From: Symsagittifera roscoffensis
Taxonomy: Eukaryota > Xenacoelomorpha > Acoela > Convolutidae
NCBI RefSeq assembly: GCF_963678635.1
Contig: NC_087069.1
Coordinates: 496,001-560,000 of the forward strand
Direction: 5' to 3'
Length of the DNA: 64,000 nucleotides
A program made the position numbers and the translations under genes. Numbering within the stretch: position 1 is the first letter of the stretch; every line of letters starts with the position of its first letter. Below the pieces are notes generated by a model. The model searched no databases. It was given only the letters and a program-made list of their open reading frames with translations, and was not told the origin of the DNA. Below are positions 47,201 to 54,580 of the stretch, in pieces.

Positions 47201-49641
47201 AGGTGAATTTCTTAGAGACCTTCAAAAAACAGTGCCACTGAGGATCGAATCTTATACCTTATTAACCGAAGTCGCGTTCTTGACCTCTCGACTAAAAGGT
47301 AAGAGACTTGAAGGGTGACGAGGTTCAATCATAAAGCAAGGTACCCATACCTACCTATTGAAAAAGAATGTTCTTTACTTGGGAAAAAGTCTTGTTCCCG
47401 AATACAAAACACTTGCTCTCGGATAAGAAGTAAAATCAACTCAATTTGAAGAAACTGGATCAAAAAGTAAGACTTTAATTCCGCTGAAAAATCAGAAGAG
47501 TAAAACCCTCATTCAAAAATTGAATTTGGTCACTTTTTTGTGAATTTTAACATTTTTCTGTTCGATAATGGAGTTTGATTTCCTTTTAGCAAAAGAAATC
47601 AACTGAAACTAAGAAGAAATCAAAAATCAAACCGCAAAAAAAAACAAATTTGAGCGTAAACAAACTTAAGAGACTTTTTCCTGAAAGAAAAAAACAGAAC
47701 AAACTCGCCAAGACCTATATACAAGTCTACACTAAGTTCAATGAATCTTAAAAACACCGTGAGTTTTGTATTCATTTTGTAATAATTTGTTGCATTTATG
47801 TGGTCAGAACAATCTGAGATACTTGAAGAGCAACCAGCCATCCTTGTATAATCTGTCTTTTGTTTCTTAGGGGATAGTTCACTTGATCATTAAGAAGGAA
47901 ATATTGTCCCATGTTTCACTTCCAATAAAAAAAATAAATCTCAAAATTCTTTTCGAAGCCAAAACACTCGAATGATAAAAAAATTTCGCCCAAACATGTT
48001 TTTCCCGAATTAAACTCAAACTCAAAACTTTATCTTTTCAGGCAAACTTTTGGGAAGATTCCCATATTGAAATTATCAAGTTAACAGCGATGCCCTACAG
48101 CAATTATAAAAAATTGGGTTCAATTATCGTTACCTTTAATGCCTAGATTTTTGGTTCAATTCGATATCCATTTTCATCATTCATTGTGAGGATGTAATGG
48201 ATTCTTGACTTAGTTCAAAAAATATTATGTAGTGACTACTTTGTGCATTTTGCAAACTATAACGTCAGATATACACTCATTGGCTTGGAGCAACAGCTAT
48301 GCCAAAATGTACAAAAAAAATACAAAAAAAAGCATTTTTTAGGCTTTTTGAAAGTTTTTAATCTCGACCCGAAGTCTCTTCGGCGAGCAGTCTAGCCAAC
48401 TTTTTGTCCTCAACTCGTTCAAAATATTGCAAAGAAATAAAAGTCCAGACAGTATTTTCGACACAGAGAGGAAGCTGAGCTTCGCACCACTTGCGATACA
48501 AAACAAGAAAGCCGCTAAGTCGAAAAAAATTATTCGCTAACTTCGAAAAAAAACTATATCTATCGATAAGGCTACTTTTGAAATAAAAACGAGCCAAGAC
48601 AATAGAATGTGAAAATAACATCAAAAGAAAAGTTATCAAGCGGTAACAAAACCGGAAATACCTTAGCAGATACCCAGTAGGCCGAAATTTAAAAAAAAAT
48701 TATCAAGTTCCCCATACCCTCAAACAAACAAAGACACACACACACACACACACAAACTTCATTCACGCGTCAAACGAAACAATATGCGGTCACTATGTCG
48801 ATATAATATTAGCCGAAATTTATAAAGCCGAAAAAAAAGGAAAATAAAAAAAATAAAAATAAAAACAATTTTATGACTATTTTCAAGTTATTCAATCCCC
48901 CTCATCCTCAAAACACATACACAGCTCGTAAAACGAGGCAATTTGAGGCGACTAAGCTGATTTATATAGGCCGAAACCTATCAAGCCGAAAAAAAAAAGA
49001 AAATGCAAAAAATCGAAAAAAAATTCAAGAACTTTTAAGACTAATCAGAAGTTATTAAGTTCCCCTCACCTTCAAAACACAGACAAGCACACACAATTTT
49101 TTTCGCCCATCGAATGGCGCAATATAATAAAGGCTTAAACAAATAGTCATGAAAAAATAATTTCTATTAAAGTTTTTAGCATTTTGTGCAATCCAGCAGT
49201 GAGCATAAAAATTATTTTACCCTTGAACTAGTCGAAATGAGGCCACTAAGCCAATTTAAATAGGCCGAAGCATATAACGCCGAAAAAGGACAAAAAACCA
49301 AAAATTAAAACACAAGAACACATTGAAAACTCTTACTCTATAATTGAACAGGCCCCAGATTTAACCCATAAGAATTCTGCACTTACTGTCTTCATAGAAA
49401 CCATATGCTTGTTGAGTTCCTGTGTCTGAGTGATAATGCTTTCAACATTTGTCTCATGTTCGTTTAATCTCTCAGCCAGTTTTTTTGCAGTTTGTAGCAA
49501 ACTTTGTATTGTGCAAGATGCGTTATTTCCACCATTATTATTCGGGCTAGAACTTCTTGGTATATTATTTCCAGAAACACCAAAACTGACATTCATTCCA
49601 GGGTTGGAGGATGCGCAACCTGGAGCTGTTGCAACTGCCAT
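31750..49641 (-). CDS. FGFR1OP2/SIKE family protein (STRIPAK component), five exons
   Basis: Coding exons in order are 49641-49387, 41279-41013, 40613-40214, 35050-34664 and 32261-31750, with GT-AG introns whose phases all fit (0, 0, 1, 1). They give 606 residues. Residues 41-307 match the coiled-coil core of FGFR1OP2/SIKE: SCTIQSLLQTAKKLAERLNEH, TQTQELNKHMVSMK, then LIKGIQYENRQIKTLQRENE, LKQALEEHQNAMELIMSKYRE, and AEKKIAELEYQNKTLRELLK. Vertebrate members are about 200-250 residues and act as adaptors in the STRIPAK phosphatase-kinase complex. This homologue has an extra 40-residue N-terminus and a low-complexity tail of about 300 residues rich in Ser, Asn and Asp/Glu. The core identification is firm. 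The C-terminal exons rest on splice phase and open frame. Introns of 8.1, 0.4, 5.2 and 2.4 kb are full of repeats. Confidence 0.88.
32926..33000 (-). repeat. tRNA-like SINE head
   Basis: On the minus strand a tRNA-like stretch with a B-box-like GAGTTCGATTTC is followed by GGGACCTGTTTTTTTTT. It shares the ACCTG-T(n) ending with the other heads in these introns. Not a functional tRNA. Confidence 0.5.
33135..33222 (-). repeat. tRNA-like SINE head
   Basis: On the minus strand an A-box-like AGTAGTTAGTGCATGAGACTC is followed at tRNA spacing by a B-box-like GATGGAATCCCAGACCTGG. It is one of the best preserved tRNA-like heads in the gene. Confidence 0.55.
33905..33970 (-). repeat. tRNA-like SINE head
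   Basis: The minus strand has TCTGTAGCGTAGAGTTAGGG (A-box-like) and GAGGGTTCGAACC (B-box match). Plus-strand sequence just left of it (33735-33900) contains a second repeat, ACCAACTAGCAGG with TTTATAGAGCGGACGCATT, present twice here and once at about 39705-39775. Confidence 0.55.
34087..34168 (-). repeat. tRNA-like SINE head
   Basis: The minus strand reads CTGGTTAGAGGTAACATACC, an anticodon-arm-like segment, then TTCGAATCCTGCCGGGACCTG and a T-run. The A-box, anticodon region and T-arm order is clear. Confidence 0.55.
34664..35050 (-). CDS. FGFR1OP2-like exon 4 (low-complexity tail)
   Basis: 387 bp between TTATTAG and GTAACT, keeping the one-base phase. Its product is Ser/Gly/Asn-rich with a run of seven asparagines encoded by an AAC/AAT trinucleotide tract near 34711-34735. 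It has no counterpart in vertebrate family members. Alternative splicing or a different end for some transcripts is possible. Confidence 0.65.
35912..35992 (-). repeat. tRNA-like SINE head
   Basis: On the minus strand TAGTGAGACGCGCAATCTCC is followed by AGGTCGGCAGTTCGTTTCC, the B-box-like arm. More diverged than the other heads. Confidence 0.45.
36380..37700 (+). pseudogene. dead non-LTR retrotransposon RT fragment
   Basis: Plus-strand frames with stops and shifts read as a CR1/jockey-type RT. They include FKIANMNPRLKKPSLDPEVL with NNYQPL (usual ...V.PL.KK.......NYRPIS), IIERVVTSQLTVFLERNKLL, DTNQSAFRSKQSTEACLF, VLGADLSAAFDTINYKIL (catalytic block A) and NGVPQWSILGT. A decayed active-site box follows (YQIYPDDTLIYV), then ELKLKIKPDKTEIMCAKLK. 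It lies in intron 3 of the FGFR1OP2-like gene, antisense to it. No endonuclease or ORF1 is seen, so it is 5'-truncated. Confidence 0.75.
37748..37879 (+). repeat. 66-bp tandem duplication (two copies)
   Basis: GGAAAAACTTAAGGCCGCTTG... (37748-37813) is repeated at 37814-37879 with about two differences near the start. It lies at the 3' part of the dead LINE fragment, so it may be a LINE 3'-end duplication. Confidence 0.85.
39783..39852 (-). repeat. tRNA-like SINE head
   Basis: Close relative of 33905-33970: minus-strand CTGTAGCGTAGAGTTAGGG and GAGAGTTCGAACCTGGGC, in the same larger context. Confidence 0.55.
40214..40613 (-). CDS. FGFR1OP2-like exon 3
   Basis: Follows TTTCTAG and starts EIEQKNAKIMEMVSVMQQVV. 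The second coiled coil AEKKIAELEYQNKTLRELLK matches the family end (ENKGLREIL). It then runs into a divergent Ser/Asn/Asp-rich segment ending KKRPSL, donor GTTAGA. It leaves one base of a codon. Confidence 0.85.
41013..41279 (-). CDS. FGFR1OP2-like exon 2
   Basis: 89 codons after the acceptor GTTGTAG, from YKDEVDGINENN to AAVNQR, before the donor GTCAGT. It contains the most conserved family stretches, IKGIQYENRQIK and EHQNAMELIMSKYRE (coiled coil). Phase 0 at both ends. Confidence 0.9.
43680..43775 (-). repeat. tRNA-like SINE head
   Basis: Minus-strand CACTCAGTCTGGAGGTAATT, then GGTCCTAGGTTCGAATATGA, then TACCTGTTTTTTTTTT. The B-box and the T-run ending match the family. Confidence 0.55.
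47230..47305 (-). repeat. tRNA-like SINE head
   Basis: Minus-strand TAGTCGAGAGGTCAAGAACG, an anticodon-arm-like CGACTTCGGTTAATAAGG, and AAGATTCGATCCTCAGTGG. It is strongly tRNA-like in order and spacing, followed by a short T-run. Confidence 0.55.
48733..48754. repeat. (CA)n microsatellite
   Basis: About eleven CA units in intron 1 of the FGFR1OP2-like gene. Confidence 0.85.
49387..49641 (-). CDS. FGFR1OP2-like exon 1
   Basis: 85 codons from ATG to AAGACA followed by the donor GTAAGT. A Gly/Ser/Asn-rich start of about 40 residues precedes the conserved family opening SCTIQSLLQTAKKLAERL. The donor falls after MVSMKT, in the conserved NK-x4-MK region. Phase 0. Confidence 0.88.
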
Positions 49642-49773
49642 CTACTAAATTCAATTGACAATTTACACTGATGTGAACGTGAGAGCACTGCGCCCCTAAC
49701 TGTAATACACTAAAGTAACAAAGCTTCGTTTTACATTACCCTATCTAAAACAAAACAAAAAACAAGCAGTACT

Positions 49774-50658
49774 ATGACACCATCTTTACAGATATTCGTT
49801 TTTAATAATTCGAAAATTACAGAAAACAAATTTGAAAACGAATGGAGCAAGATTGGAACTCGGAGCAGAAATCAGAACAAACGAAGCGAAAATAACCAAG
49901 AAAGCAAGAATAACCAAGAAATCAAAATACAAGCAACCAATATTCAAGAAGAAAAATTCGACCAGCAACGAAAACATTTATTTTTACCACGAGAAGGAGA
50001 ATATTCTGGCCTATTACTGGGAGACTCAATTGTTAACAGAATCAATGGGGAACAAATATCGGAAAATGTGTTGGCGAGAGGATTTGGTGGGCACAAAATT
50101 TCTGCATTGCTGGAACGCGTGAGAAACAGTAAATCGCGACATTTTAAACATGTAACTACGCTAATTGGAATAAATGACTGCCTCTCAAGTGATTTCGACG
50201 CGAAGGAAGCCGTGAGTAGCTTAGAAAAACTAATTTATCTCATAAATCATAAATTCTCCCCAGAAACAATTTCACTATGTACTGTAACTCCCTTAGGCGC
50301 TTTTAGAAAAGATTTTAATCCAAATGTACAGAAGCTAAACAAGCAAATTCTTAATTTAGTACGGAATGTAAAAGACTTGGGCGAAGTAAAATTGGATATT
50401 TTAGACATAAACAAAATTTTTAGTCAAAATACAGATGCTCTTAGCTCGGATGGTTTGCATCCTTCTGATGGGGGTGTTGAAATTTTGGTGCAAAGTTTTA
50501 GAGATTCTTTTAGGGGTTCTGATATTAATGCAAACACATGTGAGATTACAACCCGCCCCAGAATGAAGCAAACCCAACAATCATCAAATTTAGATCCAAA
50601 AACGGCAGAAATGTTACAATTTTTCCAAAACGGTGCAAAATTTTTTAGGAAATACTAG
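49774..50658 (+). CDS. LINE-2A ORF1, SGNH-esterase-type protein
   Basis: 294 residues. A charged N-terminal 75 residues (poly-QE/NQ helix) is followed by an SGNH/GDSL-hydrolase-like domain: G83-D-S85 (LLGDSIVN, block I Ser), GFGGHKI (block II Gly), G132-I-N-D135 (block III Asn), and D226-x2-H229 (DGLHPS, block V Asp-His). All four SGNH positions appear present. Esterase-type ORF1 proteins are known in CR1-group LINEs, where they are thought to help form the RNP and perhaps contact membranes. No zinc knuckle is seen. ORF2 starts 56 bp downstream in a different frame. Confidence 0.8.
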   Translation: MTPSLQIFVFNNSKITENKFENEWSKIGTRSRNQNKRSENNQESKNNQEIKIQATNIQEEKFDQQRKHLFLPREGEYSGLLLGDSIVNRINGEQISENVLARGFGGHKISALLERVRNSKSRHFKHVTTLIGINDCLSSDFDAKEAVSSLEKLIYLINHKFSPETISLCTVTPLGAFRKDFNPNVQKLNKQILNLVRNVKDLGEVKLDILDINKIFSQNTDALSSDGLHPSDGGVEILVQSFRDSFRGSDINANTCEITTRPRMKQTQQSSNLDPKTAEMLQFFQNGAKFFRKY

Positions 50659-50714
50659 TTTCGCATTTTTTCTTGGTGCAAACTTTGGCGATTATTTAAT
50701 TTATTTAACCTATT

Positions 50715-53700
50715 ATGCTGAATATTAAATTCTGGTTGTTTTGTGCAATTTTTCTAATTTCCAAGGCTCAGATGGAAACTAAAGAAAAAACTATTGTTTA
50801 CTGGGGCTATCTAAGCTGCCAGCAAAAGATATTATCAACGAAATGTGGGATAAATGAGCGGAGAGCTACCACACTGACTCATCTTTTCCTTTTCGCGTTG
50901 TTACTGACCCAAAGTGGGGATGTTGAAAAAAACCCTGGTCCTATCGAAACCATTGAAACAGTCTACGGTATCTGCTCAAAAAATTGTGCAAATCTTAAAT
51001 TTGTTCATTTGAATTTTCAAAGTATTATTAGAAAACGGATGCAATTGAAAAAATTTCTTGATGATATGGGCGAAAACACAATTATAGGAATTTCCGAAAC
51101 GTGGCTTAAAAAAGAAGATAGTGACAATTTATGGAATTTCCAACCTAGAACGCATGCGATGTTCAGATATGATAGGCAATCAGCGGTAAAAAAGAAAGGC
51201 GGTGGCGTTTTGTTATATATACCAGTCAAATTGGCTCCGAAATTGAGGCCTGATCTAAATTTATTTGATAAAGAAAAATATGAGTCAGTGTGGGTTGAGT
51301 GCAAATCTACATTTAACATTTCGAGTAAAGAAAAAATGTTAGTTAATTTGTGTTATAACCCAAGCAGATCAAACTTTATTGATTTTTTGGAACAATTAAC
51401 GCTTAACATAGATAATGCTTTTTCAGTTTCTAATAAAATTACGCTTTTGGGTGATTATAACATAAATTATCTGGATAGCAAAGAAAAAGAAAATTTAGAT
51501 TCTATAATTATTCCATATGGATTGAAGGTTTTTTGTCCAAACGATGAGACCAGAATTAGTTCCTCAACAAAAACTCATATCGACTACATAATCAGTGACT
51601 ATGAAACAAACGGCATTGAGTTTTGTTTTGATACACCTTATAAAACCGACCATTTTGCTTCATTTATTTTGACGGATATAAAATGCGGCAAAATTTTACC
51701 GAGGATAATTACGACTTTCAATAAGAAAAATTATCAGAAAAATGAATTTTGCAATTCACTCTCCGCTCTTCCTTGGTATCTCTTATATCAATGTACAGAC
51801 GCACAAAACATGTTCTCGACGATGATTTATTTAATTTCTTGTGCTCTACAGCAACATGCTCCTATCGAAAAAAAGTTTGTTCGTAATTTTAAACCAAAAA
51901 ACGTGTTGAAAACGGAATGGTTCGATTCAGAATGTCAGCAATTGTTGACTAAGAAACAGAATTCACTCAGATCATATCGCAGTCAAAGCACAAGCGATAA
52001 TTGGTCAAAGTACCAGTTTTTACGTAATCAAATGAGCAAATTGATTAGAAGTAAACAATTCGATCATTCAAAAAATTGTTTTTCACTTCTCAGCACTATC
52101 CAACAAAAATGGAAATATATTAACCAAGTTAGAGGTACATGTTCTGGCAACCATCGAATTACAGTTCTACGAAATTCCTTCAGTGAAATGATAACCCAAG
52201 ACATAAAAATTGCCAATCATTTAAATTATATTTTTTCAAACTTAGGCGAATTTTTCGGCGCTAAAAAGCCTCCGAATTACAACAAATCTGCCTCTGAATC
52301 TGCATCTTTTCATTTTCAACACATTACAGTGAAGCAATGCTTTGATATAGTTCGAAAAATCAATGTTGGAAAACCTCTCGGACCTTGTACCGTACCTGCT
52401 TGGGCAATCATTGACGGTCAATCAGTTATAGTTCCACATTTAACTTTTGTCATAAATACTTGCTTAGATGAGAACATTTTCCCGATCGAACTGAAAAAAG
52501 CAAACGTAACCCCTTTGTTCAAAAAAGATGACCCAATGGATGCAAAAAATTATCGGCCAATATCAATAACTTGTGCTTTTTCTAAAATTTTTGAAAAAAT
52601 TTTACATGCCCAAATAACAGAACATCTTGACAAATTTCAAATAATGACACCATTTCAATTCGGATTTCGCAAAAACATTTCAACACAAGATGCTCTTGTT
52701 TATGTGACAGAAAGTATTCGAAATCAAATAGATTCAAAAAAAATCGTACATGCAGCTTTATTAGATCTGTCCAAGGCTTTTGATTCTATTTCGCATGAAG
52801 TTTTAATTGAAAAAATGCTTTCTCTCGGTTTTTCAAATGGAGCAAATGCTTTAATTGCTAGCTTCCTAAACAAACGTATTCAAAGAGTAAACGTCAATGG
52901 AATTTTTTCAGACTGGATTGAAATAAAACGAGGTGTCCCACAAGGAACGGTACTTGGTCCGTTGTTGTTCAATATTTATGTTAATGACATACAAGAGCGA
53001 TTATATGAGGGTTGTACTTTAGTTCAATATGCTGACGACTGTATGGTTTTTTCCTCTTCTATAATTTCTGAGGATGCTTTGAATCGATTGCAAAAATCAC
53101 TCAATAATCTAACGGAATTTTTTGCAGAGAACCAATTGAATCTGAATGCATCTAAATCGGAATTTATAACATTTTGTCAAAAAAATGATAGCAAAAATGT
53201 GGATACTGATAAACTAGTAATTAGTGGGCATTATGTAGCCAAAAAATCAGAATGCAAATATTTAGGCATAATTCTTGATTCAAGTTTATCTTTTCATGCT
53301 CAAATCAAAACAATTCTCCAAAAAATGGCCCAAGGGATTAAAACTATTGATACAATTGGACAACAACTGCCGACATTATCATTAGTTGCCTTGCTTCATT
53401 GTCTTGTTTTATCACATTTAGATTATTCAGCAATTTTTTTACAACAAATTAATGCTACTTTGATGCTATCTCTGGAGAAACAGTTGAACTGGGCGCTAAA
53501 AAGAACATATTTCAGATCGAATTTTAAATCTTCTTCCCTTCTTCGCATTAGCAAATCGTTCATTGGAATCGAGAAAAGAATTGAGTTAAAGTGTATAACA
53601 TACTTATACCAATATCTTACAAACAACAAGAAGGCTTTTGAAAATACACTGAGACTACCGACTGCCAATTATAGGCTCAACGAAAGAACGAAACAAATTA

Positions 53701-53912
53701 TTTTTGACAAACATTGTTCGACTGCTTCTCTACAAAAATCATTTTTTCATTTGACTTCTAAAAAATGGAATTCACTGCCCATAATTTTGCGCAATTTAGA
53801 AAAATCGAAAACAGAATTCAAGAAAAAATTGAAAGAATTTTACGTGAGTGAATTGAGAAACAATCCTATATGTACTAATACAAATACGTGGCGTGATTTC
53901 TGTTTTTGCTAG
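50715..53912 (+). CDS. LINE-2A ORF2: leader, 2A peptide, AP endonuclease, reverse transcriptase
   Basis: 1,065 residues, uninterrupted. Residues 1-19 are a hydrophobic leader (MLNIKFWLFCAIFLISKAQ). After a short Cys-containing segment and a second hydrophobic run (LTHLFLFALLL) comes the 2A motif D69-V-E-K-N-P-G-P76, where ribosomes skip the Gly75-Pro76 bond. Then follows the APE endonuclease: FVHLNFQSI, ISETWL (catalytic Glu), LLGDYNINY, THIDYIISD and TDHFASF. RT follows with KKANVTPLFKKDD, NYRPISI, ALLDLSKAFDSISHEVL, RGVPQGTVLGPLLFNIYVND and the active-site Y-A-D-D near residues 771-774, then a C-terminal domain (KKWNSLP...). The type is CR1/L2-like. 2A sequences at this place in APE-type LINEs are documented in several invertebrates. 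Confidence 0.9.
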   Translation: MLNIKFWLFCAIFLISKAQMETKEKTIVYWGYLSCQQKILSTKCGINERRATTLTHLFLFALLLTQSGDVEKNPGPIETIETVYGICSKNCANLKFVHLNFQSIIRKRMQLKKFLDDMGENTIIGISETWLKKEDSDNLWNFQPRTHAMFRYDRQSAVKKKGGGVLLYIPVKLAPKLRPDLNLFDKEKYESVWVECKSTFNISSKEKMLVNLCYNPSRSNFIDFLEQLTLNIDNAFSVSNKITLLGDYNINYLDSKEKENLDSIIIPYGLKVFCPNDETRISSSTKTHIDYIISDYETNGIEFCFDTPYKTDHFASFILTDIKCGKILPRIITTFNKKNYQKNEFCNSLSALPWYLLYQCTDAQNMFSTMIYLISCALQQHAPIEKKFVRNFKPKNVLKTEWFDSECQQLLTKKQNSLRSYRSQSTSDNWSKYQFLRNQMSKLIRSKQFDHSKNCFSLLSTIQQKWKYINQVRGTCSGNHRITVLRNSFSEMITQDIKIANHLNYIFSNLGEFFGAKKPPNYNKSASESASFHFQHITVKQCFDIVRKINVGKPLGPCTVPAWAIIDGQSVIVPHLTFVINTCLDENIFPIELKKANVTPLFKKDDPMDAKNYRPISITCAFSKIFEKILHAQITEHLDKFQIMTPFQFGFRKNISTQDALVYVTESIRNQIDSKKIVHAALLDLSKAFDSISHEVLIEKMLSLGFSNGANALIASFLNKRIQRVNVNGIFSDWIEIKRGVPQGTVLGPLLFNIYVNDIQERLYEGCTLVQYADDCMVFSSSIISEDALNRLQKSLNNLTEFFAENQLNLNASKSEFITFCQKNDSKNVDTDKLVISGHYVAKKSECKYLGIILDSSLSFHAQIKTILQKMAQGIKTIDTIGQQLPTLSLVALLHCLVLSHLDYSAIFLQQINATLMLSLEKQLNWALKRTYFRSNFKSSSLLRISKSFIGIEKRIELKCITYLYQYLTNNKKAFENTLRLPTANYRLNERTKQIIFDKHCSTASLQKSFFHLTSKKWNSLPIILRNLEKSKTEFKKKLKEFYVSELRNNPICTNTNTWRDFCFC
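50889..50942 (+). promoter_or_regulatory. 2A ribosome-skipping sequence in LINE-2A ORF2
   Basis: Encodes residues 59-76, with L-L-T-Q-S-G-D-V-E-K-N-P-G-P at its end. The D-x-E-x-N-P-G-P core is complete and the preceding residues match the usual hydrophobic, helix-forming upstream part of 2A. The expected products are a 75-residue leader peptide and the endonuclease/RT beginning with Pro76. Confidence 0.85.
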
Positions 53913-53959
53913 TTCTTTATGTTTTAATTCAGTTTAATTTTTCACACATTGTTTGAAAG

Positions 53960-54580
53960 AGAAACTGTATATATCGGGAAGCGGGGACGCCAACGGCAGA
54001 GTCAATATACGCGATAGACTACAGTAGGAGACTCGAGTTGTTTGAGACTGCGTGCAAGGTATTCGCCATACCAACGGAAGTCAGACATGTCTGGAGCCGT
54101 TTGAGGTACTTCCCATGGTTTCGGGCGACGCTGACGTCCTGGTTGTACATGACAACGAAAGATCACATGAGAAAACATCAAAAGGAGTATCGACAGTTCC
54201 AGGCCGAGATTGGGCCGGAAGCTTTCAAGAGACCCCTGTTAACCCATCGTAATGCAATCACGACAGGATGGAAGAGAGTGGGTAAAATGTCTAGAGACAA
54301 TACCAAGGCGAGGGAATCGATACTAGAGGAGGACCTGGCGAAGAACGTGAGCTTGAGCCTGCACAACTCCTTTTGTTTGAACCGGGAATCTAGGGTGAAG
54401 GCACTACCCAACCAAGCAAAGAGGTTGCAAGAGCAAAGAGGATGGATGCGATCCTACGAACAGCTGAAGGCTTGGGAGGAGATTGTGATTAGCTCCGATG
54501 ATGAAGAGGAACTGTTGAGACAGTTTGCTGTATCTAGTACTTCAGGGTGTAGTACCTCCAAGGCGAAGAGTGCGAGATGA
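53960..54580 (+). CDS. unidentified ORF after LINE-2A, possibly a retroelement tail
   Basis: The frame is open from about 53960 and reads YREAGTPTAESIYAIDYSRR, then LFETACKVFAIPTEVRHVW, RFQAEI-type basic helices, and an acidic SSDDEEELL end before TGA at 54578-54580. There is no early ATG: the frame enters from the LINE side, so its 5' part is missing or lies beyond the LINE. Codon and residue use (rich in Arg, Lys, Glu) resembles the gypsy element to the right. A G/A-rich run (GAGAGGGGAAAGGGGG, about 54609-54625) just after it could be a polypurine tract. It may be the C-terminus of Pol from another copy of that element, which is inference. No domain is recognised. Confidence 0.45.
   Translation, partial: RNCIYREAGTPTAESIYAIDYSRRLELFETACKVFAIPTEVRHVWSRLRYFPWFRATLTSWLYMTTKDHMRKHQKEYRQFQAEIGPEAFKRPLLTHRNAITTGWKRVGKMSRDNTKARESILEEDLAKNVSLSLHNSFCLNRESRVKALPNQAKRLQEQRGWMRSYEQLKAWEEIVISSDDEEELLRQFAVSSTSGCSTSKAKSAR

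Larger units (their letters stand above)
32600..48510 (-). repeat. composite intronic repeat family (D), about 0.5-0.7 kb
   Basis: Three modules recur through introns 1, 3 and 4, always in the same relative orientation. One is GAGGCGAAGCGGAGCTTCGC with CACCACTTGCGATAC (near 32695, 33045, 33550, 35360, 39510, 41630, 42355, 43138, 46682, 48475). The second is TTGGAAAAGAGTCAATGAACG followed by CAAG (near 35480, 41915, 44968, 45340, 46533). The third is TTTTTSGTGACCTTTACACTTT (near 35540, 42158, 45562, 47530). tRNA-like SINE heads lie among them. Copies are diverged and incomplete, so unit borders cannot be given. Read on the minus strand, the likely order is SINE head, T-run, module 3, module 2, module 1. 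Confidence 0.55.
49774..53975 (+). mobile_element. CR1-like LINE with esterase ORF1 and 2A-bearing ORF2 (LINE-2A)
   Basis: A plus-strand two-ORF non-LTR retrotransposon with both ORFs open. Its 5' border lies between the FGFR1OP2-like start codon (49641) and the ORF1 ATG (49774); its 3' end lies shortly after 53950, ending around AGAAACTGTATATA with no poly-A. Exact borders and target duplication are not determinable because the left flank is host promoter and the right flank other repeat sequence. Intact ORFs and motifs suggest a young, possibly active copy. It is head to head with the host gene. Confidence 0.85.

Noticed and set aside
32926-47305. Functional tRNA genes
   Set aside because: A- and B-box-like arms are present but stems do not pair well and the copies continue into SINE-like T-runs; they are better read as SINE heads.
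54038-54580. Treating the ORF after LINE-2A as a separate host gene with its own start
   Set aside because: There is no upstream ATG, and the frame is open further into the sequence next to the LINE, so it looks like a truncated longer reading frame.
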